Assembly: GCA_027924585.1 (NCBI GenBank)
Contig: BSBM01000106.1
Span: 37,339,501-37,403,500 of the forward strand
Direction of reading: 5' to 3'
DNA: 64,000 nucleotides
Source of the DNA: Larix kaempferi
Lineage: Eukaryota; Streptophyta; Pinopsida; Pinales; Pinaceae
Below, one piece after another: positions 1-11,235 of this stretch. The translations under genes and the position numbers were made by a program. A model generated the notes under the pieces. That model saw only the letters and a program-made list of their open reading frames with translations. It did not search any database and had not been told where the DNA came from. The stretch's first letter is position 1. The number at the start of each line of letters is the position of its first letter.

Positions 1-79
1 CCCTGCAATAGAGCAAGGTGCGACATCGCATGTTGCTAGTGTGCAGCCTGCAACGACCCTTCAAAACTTAGCACAATTT
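1..79 (-). repeat. Element A 3' LTR, outer piece (cut by window edge)
   Basis: It matches the inner part of A's 5' LTR at about 11963-12040 with about six differences. It carries a decayed copy of the gtgcgacgtcgcac palindrome. The bases up to 79 end in ...gcacaattt, where the intact LTR reads ...gcacaattggg, which places the H insertion exactly here. Confidence 0.85.
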
Positions 80-799
80 TGTGAAAATCCTCACAGCAGA
101 TCTAAGAGATGATGTATACCTCACAAGAGTAATTATGATTAAGCAAGAAAATAGAAGAAGAGTGGTCAATACAGTATAATGAGAAACATAATAATATGGT
201 ACAGTAGAACTCGAATAGAAGCAATAATACTTCACACACACTAGTTAATTAATCACAATATGGACAAATAAATAGTACAATGGTAGAGAGGATTCGAATG
301 CCCAATGTGGTAATTCGAATTAGCCTCTCAGAGTGATCATAAGATCAATAGAGTGTCATCGGAGCACAACTAGGTGTCCTCATGATCATCGGAGCACAAC
401 TGGAAGTCTTCATCATCATCAGTGGAGTCATCAATGCTCAAGTAACTTTCAACCATCAGTCAAACTAACTCTGGTAGGTGTAACTGAGTGTAACTCAATG
501 TAACTAAGTGTAACTGAGTGTGACTGAGTGACAACTGGACTGGTGGTGAAGAAGGGCGAGTTGCTCCCTAAAATCAAGGAAGAAGGGTGCATTAAGCAAC
601 TGGAGGGCTAAAACTGAATAGTGAGAAGCTCCTAGGGGTTGGCTAACTGAGGGCTAGGTGCTGGACTAATGATTGGAATGCATGCAAAATGCATGCAAAC
701 CCTAGACTGCATGCAAACCCTAAAGGTGCATGCATGACTGAAAATGTAAATGATCAAAATACTGGTGGGACTAGGATGGAGTATAGGAATATCCTAACA
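80..799 (-). repeat. Element H 3' LTR
   Basis: 720 bp, TGTTAGGATATT...TTTTCACA on the - strand. It is colinear with 3758-4468 apart from scattered substitutions and small indels (for example gagaaacataat versus gagcaattgaat). Confidence 0.9.
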
Positions 800-811
800 C
801 CCCCCCTTAAT
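800..811 (-). other. Element H polypurine tract
   Basis: On the - strand this reads ttaaggggggg directly before the TGTTAGG of the 3' LTR. This is the expected position and composition of a plus-strand priming site. Confidence 0.75.
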
Positions 812-986
812 CCATCCTGGGCCCTGGTAACTAAGACCAAAGGTCACCCAATACAATGAATAATAACAATCAATAAACCAAGGAAGTGGCAAAATTTCAT
901 GGGAAACATACCCCCCTCCTCAAAAAATAGACTGTAAGGCACACATAAAAATAAATGCTCCAAACTCAAGCATGTGTGATGCTTGG

Positions 987-1697
987 TCATATGTATGGAG
1001 GTATCTTCTTCTTGGGAAGAAGTGGATCATGCTCAAAAAGCATGTGATTGTACTTGCTCTTCAGATCGAATGTGATGAGAACAAATCCAACAGTATGAGA
1101 ATGATCCTTGAACCTGTGATTCATTTCAACTAAGGTAGGATCAAATCTATGAAAGTGCATATAGTCTTTTGTCTTCTCCTTCGAACCACCATGGGTGAGA
1201 TTATGCCAAAAATAACTATTACATGTTTGCTTGAAATCAAAATCAGATTTAAGACTTAAAAAACAGTTTCTTGAGATCTCCTTTGAACCAGCAGGGGTGA
1301 GATCAAAACTATCATATGCATGAGAAATTATCCCAAGCAGTAATTTCTTAGAATCCAAATTAGATCCAAGACTTGAATCATGGTTTCTTGAGATCTCCTT
1401 TGAACCATGAGAGGTGAGATCAAAACCAGTAATTGCATGATAATTTATCCCAAGCGAATGGCAATGGCCATAATCTTCAATAAACTTCTGAAAGCATGAA
1501 TTTATGATCATATAGTAGTATAAAAGAGGAGATAGTTGGAGAGGAGTGAATGCATTACCTTCAGTAGCTGTTTTGACCTCTGAAATATTCATGTGATCAT
1601 GATGCAAACCAACAGACTCTGGTGCAAGAGAGGATTTAGGACCTTTTGCAATATCTAGAGTGTGAGATGGCACAGAAAGAGAAGAAAGTTTGAGCAT
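987..1697 (-). CDS. Unrecognised 236-residue ORF with internal repeats inside H
   Basis: An open frame with no match to any retrotransposon domain I know. It holds three imperfect repeats: FDLTSHGSKEISRN, FDLTPAGSKEISRN and NLTHGGSKEKTKD. These correspond to DNA repeats about 100-116 bp apart (gagatctcctttgaacca near 1275 and 1390, a weaker copy near 1175). The protein is rich in His and Ser, with no signal peptide or membrane segment. It lies in the 3' half of a non-autonomous copia element, where pol would be expected, so it may be filler or captured DNA. Coding status is doubtful: the frame could be open because a short repeat without stops was duplicated. Confidence 0.3.
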   Translation of the reverse strand: MLKLSSLSVPSHTLDIAKGPKSSLAPESVGLHHDHMNISEVKTATEGNAFTPLQLSPLLYYYMIINSCFQKFIEDYGHCHSLGINYHAITGFDLTSHGSKEISRNHDSSLGSNLDSKKLLLGIISHAYDSFDLTPAGSKEISRNCFLSLKSDFDFKQTCNSYFWHNLTHGGSKEKTKDYMHFHRFDPTLVEMNHRFKDHSHTVGFVLITFDLKSKYNHMLFEHDPLLPKKKIPPYI

Positions 1698-3260
1698 GAG
1701 TGGAGAATATGCAAGTTCTTTGTCAACAATTTCAATATGAGATGATATTGGTTCATGATATGAGAGACCATCAAGAGGAGCGCATGCATCACTTTGCTTG
1801 CTTTCGAATGGGTTAGGACCAAGTCCTTCATTCTTTCTGCTGTAATACCCCCAATTCGATCTTTAGGATATATTATCCTTAAATGTAAATAATGTGTACA
1901 TGTGAGGTATGTTTTCCTAGCGTGGAGCTCAAGGCCAAGGCCCCGTTAGTGAAAGTCTGAATTTTATTTAAAGGGAAAGTATTTAATATTTTGATACCAT
2001 GTGCTCTTAAGCCATGGAAATTGTAATAGGATGTAAATAAACATCATGCAATATAAAAATCCAAGACTGGCTATGGAGGCAACGAATGAGAAGGGGCCAC
2101 GTGTATCCACTAGGGAGTGGTGAGGGGGCTATGGGAGTGAACCATAGGTTGCCATATGTCTTTATGAGAACCCATTTGACCTTTCTAGATGACATTTATT
2201 CTTGTTGTAAGAGAATGGTTGAAGAATTAAGTCAATGACTTTGATGGAGTATGGGCAGCCCTGAAATTCGTATGGGTAGGTATGGGCTCTTTTGACTTGT
2301 CCCACAAGTCACTCTACATCTTGGGGGTTGCTCCATCCTTATCCCCATTCCATTGTGGAAGTATGGGTCATCTTTCTCCATCCAAAAACGAGCTCCCAGC
2401 AGGGAGAAAACCAGAAATCGTGACTGTGAGAGAACCCACGTTTTGGGAAGCCAAAAACGTCCCGATTTGGTATTGGACAGTGAAATCCAATGGGGGATCC
2501 ATTGGTAGGAACCTTGGGGCGAATTTGGGAGCAATAGCTACCCCAAAAGCCATGGGAAAACCCAGTTTTAATGGCCCAGAAAATCAGTGACGGATTTGGG
2601 GTTGTTTGTGACAGATTTGTGAGAAATCCGATTGTAGATGTATGAATAGAGGATGGGATTGCTGAGTCTAGCTTGAAGGGTATGTGGCTCTGGGATTGAG
2701 CTCAGTGGACTAGCATCCTCCTCCATCTCCTATTGCATGCTTGAGAAACCCAACCGTGTGTTGGCTTAGCATGGTTGTTTGAGTGAAACCCTGACTGTGA
2801 GTGAGCCATCTAGTTCCTCCTTAGTGGATACACAGCCCAGCTCGGGGGTGATCTCTCAGCTGAAAGAATACAGGCTGGACAGAGATCTATGGTTGGGTGG
2901 AACGTTGCTCTCACGTAGCCAGTCGTTGGATATCGCATTGCAAGATAAGTGCTCTCCGTGACTTTAATTTGGATATATATATCTGGGTTCTGCAATGTGT
3001 TATTTGAATGATTATTCTTCATGTTAATGAAATTGAAATGAAGTCTGTGCATGGCATACGAATGAGGATGGGTCTCTTTATGTTGAATCATTCTCTGCTG
3101 TGGTAAATATGTTATGCAATTACGGTCTGTTTGTGTGCTTGCTAGTATGTTCATCCGCTGTGTTTATATTGAAACGAATCTGCATATAGAAGTTTTAAAA
3201 TGTTAGTTATTTATGCGCAAAAAATATTGGGGCTAAGTTTACCAAAAGCCCGGTATGTTG
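1698..3260. other. Unassigned interior of H
   Basis: About 1.56 kb with no recognisable coding sequence, only short ORFs in several frames. The stretch from about 1843 (tgtaataccccc) differs in texture from its surroundings and could be an old solo LTR or captured DNA. I could not find matching ends or a target duplication. Confidence 0.35.
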
Positions 3261-3602
3261 TTAATGTTTCATTCCCTGTTGTTCTATGGAGAAGGGGACA
3301 TGACATCTGCCAAATTTTTCATCCAAGTGAGCCCATATCTCTTTTGGAGTCCATAACTCCTTTGGAGTTTCAAAACCATTACGGTATTTGAATTAGAATC
3401 TCTGGCGTGCAAACAAAGAAAACATTATTGCTGCAAAGTGCATGTCACTTTTATTTAACCAGTCAATCTTCTCTTCAGGGGATTCGAACTCTCTTTCAAA
3501 ATAACAATAAAAAAGATCATGGATCTTCAAGTCTGCTATCATTCTTGGTTTCCATTCATCATAGTTGAGTGGATCAAGAGGAGTAATTCCTGATGAATAC
3601 AT
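3261..3602 (-). pseudogene. Copia Gag N-terminal fragment (UBN2-like)
   Basis: Residues 1-69 (3602-3393) contain LDPLNYDEWKPRM and FESPEEKIDWLNKSD, the start of the UBN2-type Gag of plant copia elements. A stop and frame change near 3390 are followed by TPKEIWAHLDEKFG, the next conserved part of the same domain, which ends at a stop at 3261. The rest of Gag (zinc knuckle) and all of Pol are missing. The ATG lies about 155 bp downstream of the PBS, as expected for the first ORF of H. The protein cannot be functional as it stands. Confidence 0.75.
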
Positions 3603-3745
3603 TAAAGCTGTAGAGGACCTGCAAAAACAATATAGAATAACTGCAACTGCTACTGCTGCAAAAATGCATAAACTGCTGCACTCGAAATCTTGGTAATAAC
3701 CTGCAAAAAACTCTCAAGAATGGAGATAAACAATACTCTCAACAT

Positions 3746-3757
3746 GCTCTGATACCA
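3746..3757 (-). other. Element H primer binding site (initiator Met-tRNA type)
   Basis: TGGTATCAGAGC on the - strand, directly adjacent to the 5' LTR end at 3758. This 12-mer is the standard plant copia PBS. Confidence 0.93.
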
Positions 3758-4468
3758 TGTGAAAATCCTCACAGTAGATCTAAGAGATGATGTATACCTC
3801 ACAAGAGTAATTATGATTAAGCAAGAAAATAGAAGAAGAGTGGTCAATACAGTATAATGAGCAATTGAATAATATGGTACAGTAGAACTCGGATAGAAGC
3901 AATAATACTTCACACACACTAGTTAATTAAACACAATATGGACAAATAAATAGTACAATGGTAGAGAGGATTCGAATGCCCAAGGTGGCAATTCGAATTA
4001 GCCTCTCAGAGTGATCATAAGATCAATAGAGTGTCATCGGAGCACAACTAGGTGTCCTCATGATCATCAGAGTACAACTGGAAGTCTTCATCATCATCAG
4101 TGGAGTCATTAATGCTCAAGTAACTGTCAACCATCAGTCAAACTAACTCTGGTAGGTGTAACTGAGTGTAACTCAATGTAACTGAGTGTGACTAAGTGAC
4201 AAATAGACTGATAGGTGAAGAAGGGCAAGTTGCTCCCTAAAATCAAGGAAGAAGGGTGCATTAAGCATCTGGAGGGCTAAAACTAAATAGTGAGAAGATC
4301 CTGGGGGCTGGCTAACTGAGCGCTAGGTGCTAGCCTGATGACTAGGATGCATGCAAAATGCATGCAAACCCTAGAATGCATGCAAACCCTAAAGGTGCAT
4401 GCATGAATGAAAATGTAAATGATCAAAATACTAGTGGGACTAGGATGGAGTATAGGAATATCCTAACA
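3758..4468 (-). repeat. Element H 5' LTR
   Basis: 711 bp, the partner of 80-799. It ends ...CCTAACA on the + strand, immediately next to A's LTR sequence aattgggtac. Confidence 0.9.
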
Positions 4469-4564
4469 AATTGGGTACAAATCCTCCCAGGATGATTACT
4501 TAGTCCAAGTATCTTCAGGGGTGTATACACTGAATCTCATGATGAGTAGATTTTGGGTGTAACA
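4469..4564 (-). repeat. Element A 3' LTR, inner piece
   Basis: 96 bp that match 12040-12135 with three substitutions. On the - strand it begins TGTTACACCC. The preceding interior ends ...tggggggcattc, a G-rich tract in polypurine-tract position. Confidence 0.88.
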
Positions 4565-7473
4565 GAATGCCCCCCAAAGCATGAAGCTGTTGAAGATAGG
4601 CAGGTGAAGTGCTTTGATAGAAGTAATGGCAATAGACTCATCGGACGAAGGACACTGCTGCAGTACAACTAACTTTGAATTGACAATCTCATAGGAAGTA
4701 CAACATGGCTGCTGACCAATACATTGCAGATCCATGGTAATAATGACCGACTGAACACAATCATGGCTACTAGACACAAGCGTATATCCATGATGAGATG
4801 ATAACTCAATCATGATCAATACAAGAGTGGATCCATGTAATATAACTCAAATACAAAATCCATCGCAACCTGGGTAAAACATGACTCCCCAGGGTCTTCA
4901 AGCTGAACCTGCGATGATACGAATCTATCCATGTGATTACAAATATCTTGACGTCGAACATGGTAGAAACCACTTGATTACCGGCCATTGATGTAAACCG
5001 TTAACAAGTGCGAGGGAGATCACCTTTGATGTCAATGATTCCCAAGGTATCATAGTACATATCATCAAGCGTGAATAAATGATTTGAAGTCAAACGCAAG
5101 ATGAAATCTTTCAATCAAGAGTCAATGATGTAAACTCATGATGAAAGCGAGGTAACCTGCCATTGAGACATGCAGGGCCAAGGTACTTGATTGGTTTCTA
5201 GATTCAATCCTTAGATTATGAATTGAAGTTGACAAGGATGAATTTGTCGAAGGAGGGCCATGATGAATACCCCATCGATCGACACGAAACATGACAAAAG
5301 ATGTGTAGAGTGGATCAGATATTACATCAACATGTGAGACTCACACAAAGTAAACCGATATGGTGATGGGTACACTTGACTGCAGATGAAAAATGATAGA
5401 TGTGTTCTTGAACATGGGCATGGCATGACTTGGCAGTATTGACACAATGAGTTTGACGCAAAATTCTAATGCAACCGATGATGGGATCTTTCTTTGAATG
5501 ACTCAAAGGAGTAACATGACTCAGAAAGTAAGTGAGGACTCATAAACAAATGGATGACCCAAGTGTTGTATGCAAATGCAGATGAGTGCCATGTTCAAGA
5601 ACGACTACATACTACCACTAATAAGGTATGTAATACAAACACTTTCCTTTTTCCCCATCATGAATGATGAATGCCTCATGTGTTTTTTATGAGCTTGATG
5701 AGGGTAACCAGATGCTCAGTATAGCTCATCTCATAGATGAGTCCAATCCCAAATGTTTTCCGAACTTGGGATAGGAGGGGTTCATCCCATGACGGGCCCT
5801 TCAATGCGAAAATTTTAATGAGTCCATAGAAGGTAAAATCGGTGGTCATTTCATGTTTAGAGAGTCTGAAAAGAACTAAATGAGACTCCAACAGTCCTTT
5901 TTTCTAAAGTTAGCCTCATCGCCTGAAAAAGGGTAAAAAAACGTGGGAGAGGACTCTTCCATCCATGGTTGATTGGAGTATTTCTTTTTCGTAAATAGTG
6001 CTTCTTGGTCCCAAAAAGGGATAAACTATCACCAAAAAGACGATCATTCAAATGATTTTACAAGCGTGAAAGCATCAAGTTCACTTGGTAATATTTTCCT
6101 ATTTAGGGAGTCTGAAAAAGAGCTTAAAAGGAATCCATGAACAACTTTGTCATGGTTGATGACCGAGTATGACAAAAGAAAAAATAAACTCGGCACAGTT
6201 ATGTTTCCGTAAATAGTCTAGCGAGGCCGGATAAAGTGATAAACCTATACTCGTTAGACACACCCTTTTAACTCAAATTTTTAACGAGCATGAGAATGGT
6301 ATCAAAAGCACTCAGAATCTTTTTCATGTTTGAACCAGAGCACGGAAAAGTAAAAACTAAGCTCAAACCACTTTTGATGTTTCAACCAAAGCACGAAAAA
6401 TGTGAAAAGTAAGTTCAAATGCTATCTTACTGTTTTTAACGAGCTCGAAGATAGGTTGGAAGAATGCTCATGATGTCTGCTTCATTTTTTAACGAGCTTG
6501 TAACAAAAAATGAACTATGCTCGGGATAATTTTCATGGTTTAATGAGCTCGAAACCTAAAAAAGGAAAGTATGCTCGAAAATGTTCCCAATGGTGGATTT
6601 CTTCCCGTCATGAAATCCAAAGGTTGGTGCATGCCCCCAACATGATTGCTAGAAGTAAGTGACTTAGCTCCAATGTGGTGTGGAGAGGCGATTGAGTTGA
6701 CTTCAACGTAACTTCCAGAGGTTGAAGACATGCCCCCAAGCTTCATTTCATTCGCCTAAGGCGTAGGCGGGTGAAAAGAAGGTTCAGGTACTAAGTTTAC
6801 GAGGAGACTCAACTCAAAGGGAAATGAGTTGTTTCATTTTTTTAATGAGCTTGACACAAGATTATAACTCTGCTCACGAGAACCTATTTCATTTTTTAAT
6901 GAGCTTGACATAGAAAGGGAACTATGTTCATGGGAACATATTTCATTTTTTAATGAGATTGACATAGAATGGGAACTATGCTCATGGTTAAGGCCCATTG
7001 ACAGGTTGGTAAATGCCCCCAGCATGATTACTGGCGGCTTAACATGGTAGTGTTCCCTCAACATGATTGCTGACAGTACGACATGTGGCATGCCCCCCAA
7101 GCTTCATTTCGTCTGAAAATCCTGCTTGCTAACCCAACTACCAACCTGGCTACTAATATGAAAATGTTCACCAAGGGGGGGAAAACGAGAATCAGATGAA
7201 ATGAAGGTTCAAGCTCTAACTCTAGCGAGAGACTCGAACTGATGGGAGGGAGATCTATTTCATTTTTACACAAGCTTGAAATAGACAATAACTATGCTTG
7301 AGGGGGCCCATCTTATTTTTTAACGAGCTTGAAATGGAATAAAACTATGCTCGAATGGATTGGTTTCATTTTTATGCAAGCTTGAAACCAAAGGGAAACT
7401 ATGCTAGGATGGTTGGTTTCATTTTTTAACGAGCTTGAAACATAACATAAACTGTGCTCGTACCCCCCATCCT
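4565..7473 (-). other. Element A 3' non-coding region with short repeats
   Basis: No coding sequence. Between about 5,700 and 7,450 there are many imperfect copies of a 50-60 bp unit built on (- strand) gtcaagctcgttaaaaaatg and gagcatagttccc, and several tgggggcat motifs (near 6625, 6730, 7015, 7095, on the - strand). B's 34217-36739 is colinear with it, which establishes that A and B belong to one family. The stretch also resembles C's 47.8-48.1 kb (family 2). Confidence 0.7.
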
Positions 7474-8981
7474 GAGGGGGAAGAAACCACTAAAACATGC
7501 GAAACATTTAGGGAAGTCTAATGACTAGGATTCATATGATGAGTGGGTGTCACGAAGGAAAGCTAATCAATGGTCACAATATTCCCATGATGAGGAAAAT
7601 ACATCACTCAAAAGAGCGTGGACACTACATCTTTCACAGCATAGACATAATCACGTCCAAGGAGAAGATTGAAATCTAAAGGACCTTGAACAACCATGAC
7701 ATCAACATAAATAGTTTTACCTCTCAATGTGATAGGTAACTGCGTGAGAATCGCTAAAGGTCTGGTAGGCCTTCTATTAAAAGCCAAAATCTGGTCAGTT
7801 ACTGGCACAAGCTGAGGGGAACCTATAGCTTTCCAAGCAGTTGAGGATAAAATACTAACAGAAGCTCCCTCATCAACTATCGTACGAAATATTTATTTAT
7901 CAAAAACTCCTACAGATATTTGAAAAGGAATACTTGAAGGAAGACGAGATTTTGTTAGACCATTCTAATCAAAGGAAATGACCTCAGTACTTGGGGGGGG
8001 TCTTGTAGAAATGGATAGGGTTTCCCCCTGCCTAGGACATTTTGAACTGACTAGGAAAACATCAGTGGTTTCCAATTCACTCTCACTTGGAAGATAAGAA
8101 TGAGACGAAGATTGTGTCATGGTGACTGCTTCAGTCTGTACTTTCTCCAATGAAAGAGAGGGATTGAGTGGAGATGACATCAACTCGATCACTTCACTCT
8201 CAGAAAGAAGAGTGGGATCAATTTCAGATGGAACTTAATCGATCACTTGGTCAACCAGCAGGGGGTAGAGGGACAACTTACTATCGCTTGTTGGAAGCAC
8301 CTGTTGAAAACTAGTAATATCTTCCAACCACCGTGAAGCTTTATCCATGCTTGGACAAAGGAAAGTGCGGTGCATATCCTTGCATATCAAACAGGGATAT
8401 AGGACTTTACCCTTCCGGCCCTTCACCAACAGGTCACTGGTCATGGGAGTGTCATCAACATGATGGTCAGAGGTTGACGATACAAGCGGTTTGGGATTTT
8501 TAGACCACACTTCTGACACACGGGAAAGATTGGGACAATTCTTGAGAAGGTGATCACCCTTGCAAAGTTTGCAAGGGAACTTTGGCTTACGAGGTGTGCT
8601 CATAGAATGAGCACCATTAGAGGCAAATGGTTGATGCTTGGTCTCTTTCTTATATTTCTTCTTCTTCTCACTCGCCTTCTTACTAACATTAGAGTTTTCA
8701 GTAGGAGAAGAGGAAGAGATGGAAGTCGATTCAAATTTCGACGGAGAAGGAGAAGGGTTATCATGAGATTGATGCTCATGCAGTGAAGGACCTAGGTTCG
8801 ACACAATTGGTGTACTTGGTGTAACTGGATTGGAGAATAACCATACTGGTAATCCTATCGTCAATCCAGGAAGACTCAATGTAGCCATAAAGGGAGGACC
8901 AATAGTTCCATAAAGGGGAATAACAAATGGCATACCCTGGAAAGGGGCCTCTTGGTTGGTAGTCCCGGAAGAGTATTCCAT
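7474..8981 (-). pseudogene. Element A zinc-knuckle plus retropepsin-like frame, decayed
   Basis: One reading frame runs from ATG 8981 with nonsense codons at about 8235, 7965, 7886 and 7608. Residues 31-46 (FMATLSLPGL, GLPVW) are a motif shared with families 1 and 2. There are two zinc knuckles of spacing CX2CX3HX4C (C137-C149, C197-C209), one residue shorter than the usual CX2CX4HX4C. Further on is a protease-like domain with IVDEGAS (7879-7862) and LLLGRDYVYA, where the usual D-S/T-G is D-E-G. The Gag capsid domain, RT and integrase are absent. The order knuckles then protease differs from C. It is probably an inactive accessory polyprotein. Confidence 0.75.
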
Positions 8982-11215
8982 ATCTAAGCTTCCTAAGAGT
9001 CTCTAAAGTACCACACAAATCAAACACTACTCAAGTCTAAAAGCAACAAGTAAACTGTGTGAATAGGAGTGGATTCAAAGTCTGGAACCTCACAAGATTA
9101 TCAAGGCATCGCAAACCGCTATATACTGCAGGGTCCAACAATATGACGTGACAAGGAGGATTGGGACCGTACCCTTGCCTGCATACCTGATTACCTAGAC
9201 AGTACATGCCTGTTAATCTCCTCGAGTGTTGTTCTTGGTGTATTGCTTTGCCAAGACGGCCAAATGGTTAACTCAGATGGTTTCAGGATTCCTATGGGTG
9301 TCTCCCGATATACGCAAGGTACGTGGGAGCTCAAATCCGTAGTGGTGTTGTCTAATGCACAACCGTTCGGTAAGAGACCTTCCGATATACTACCGAGTAC
9401 GTGATACACCCTTCGATATACGCCTAGTACGGATTATGGTACTTGGTGGGTACATGAAGGAGATCGATATACCGATAAGTACGTGGAATACTACAATACC
9501 CCCAGGACACAGTGCTGGCAAATAACGATAGCTTCCATGCTTAAAGATGTCGGAACACATCTCTAACTTACACACAATTACTAAATGATTTTAACCTAAG
9601 CTAGCGTTAATTTTATCTTGTATGGTTAGGTGGATGCACGAGGTGAGTACATAAATGTAAACATAATGCAATCCTCAACTACATGATAATGCACATTTTC
9701 TTTTCCTTTTCAATGAAAACTACTTAAGATAAGGAGAGATTTTTCTTTATTTCATGCCAAAAGTACTTAAGTAGTAGCGAAAAGAAGAAATCCTTCGTAG
9801 AGTGCAATAACTCTAACTTTCTGCAATAATCAACTAAAAAGTGCAAAGAAAATGAAAGATGCAACTAATCTTAACAACGTATAAGACAAAATAATGAAGC
9901 ACTTTCAATTTTCAAATCCATGTACCAAAAATGGAATTTGATAACTAAACGCTTTTCATATCTATATGAAGAAAGTGAGAATATCTACAACACTCTTTAA
10001 TCATTCAGAAATTCCCAAAGAAATATGACAAACACCTAAACAACTCAAAGGCGCTCAAGAAAGGCTCGAAATCTACCAAATACAATAATTATAACTCATT
10101 TCCTATCTTTTTACACTTGAAAAAGACACATCTAAGCCACGAAAGAAGGATTCCACTAACATTTCCAATCAAATGCAAGACAAAGGAAAGCATTTAACAA
10201 TCTTATCTAACTCAAATGCATACAAATCTAAAATGATTCTTTCTTCTTCTTATGAGTGTGAGACCAAGAATTTCAAATGATCAAATTAAAGCAAGAAGAA
10301 TACTTATGTTTTCCAAATTCATGAATATAGAAAAAGAGTGGCAAAATCAAGCTTTTCTTTGAACTAAAATGGAGACAAAGAATCAAACTTTCCAAAAAAT
10401 GATTGAATAGTTCAGCATGTAAGGGAAACAAGATGCATAACCCAAGAAAGAGAGGCTAAAAAATACATGGATATCCCGCACTCTTCAAGTCTTTAAAACA
10501 AGACAATCACACTCAACCAAAAATGATCTCAAAACCTTGAGATGGGTCAAAACGACTAAAGAATGCATGATTCATGGCCCCCCCATAGAACCCATTTTCC
10601 TTAAAAATGTAAGCAAAACACTAGTTTTGACTCAAGGGGCCAAACATGAATCCAAATCTCAAAAGACCCAAAAACTAATACAAATAAGCCAAACAAAACA
10701 CACAAATCAAAGATGGGATCTCTGGCTGGATCTTGCAGCACAGAGGGAGTTCATACAGCAAACCAAAGTCCAGATTGCCAAATGGAGAGGAGATGCATGC
10801 ATGCCAAATTTTGACAAATTGACGCACTCTGTGCTTGTACATAGTGCGACGTCGCAGTCTACCTACACGGGAAGTGCGATGATGTCGCAGTCTGCCAATG
10901 CATGGGATGCAATGAGTAACTAATAGGTAAAGAATAGAGACCCAGAATGACACAGTGTCTCTCTGTTCCCACTACCCAGGTGCGACAGGCGAAGTCTAGA
11001 TTCAAAAATGAATCAGATCTCTCAGTAATGAACCATGGAATGGTTTAGGAATGAGTTGTATAAACTCAGAGGAAGTAGATCAAAGTCTTCAACACGAAGA
11101 TCTGATAATGAAATCAACTCCAAGAAGTAAATGGAAAAAAATAAAAGGGCTTGTTTCAAGCAATCAATTGAAAATGACTCTCAGATCAACAATTACTGAC
11201 CAAACATCAATACTT
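8982..11215 (-). other. Element A leader, non-coding
   Basis: A long untranslated leader of about 2.2 kb between PBS and the first ATG. It contains the gtatatcg repeat cluster (9190-9500), an AT-rich middle, and palindromic gtgcgacgtcgcag motifs near 10844 and 10875. No ORF here looks coding. Confidence 0.6.
9190..9500 (-). repeat. Leader repeats of A (cgtac...gtatatcg units)
   Basis: Decayed tandem units of about 30 bp that alternate cacgtac and gtatatcg, the counterpart of the clearer array at 13796-14035 in B. Confidence 0.6.
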
Positions 11216-11231
11216 CCCAGTATGGTCACCA
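11216..11231 (-). other. Element A primer binding site
   Basis: TGGTGACCATACTGGG on the - strand, 4 nt inside the 5' LTR. The same site occurs in B as TGGTGACCATATTGGG. It would pair with a tRNA ending ...GGTCACCA; I do not assign the tRNA. Confidence 0.7.
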
Positions 11232-11235
11232 GATT

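Larger units (their letters stand above)
80..4468 (-). mobile_element. Element H: copia-type LTR retrotransposon, non-autonomous
   Basis: Two direct repeats of about 715 bp (80-799 and 3758-4468), each TG...CA, flank a 2.96-kb interior. On the - strand the 5' LTR is followed immediately by TGGTATCAGAGC (3757-3746), the classic copia PBS for initiator Met-tRNA. The interior ends in a G-run next to the 3' LTR. Only a Gag N-terminal fragment is recognisable; integrase, RT and RNase H are absent. Flanking bases aattt (75-79) and aattg (4469-4473) are an imperfect 5-bp target duplication, and the empty site in A's other LTR reads cacaattggg. LTR divergence of a few percent says the insertion is moderately old. 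Confidence 0.9.

Noticed and set aside
2282-2590. 102-residue + strand ORF and overlapping - strand ORFs in H
   Set aside because: Competing frames on both strands with no conserved motif and no supporting context.
1843-3200. Possible solo LTR or captured gene inside H
   Set aside because: Starts with a plausible TGTAATACCCC, but I could not find a matching CA end with a target duplication; left as unassigned.
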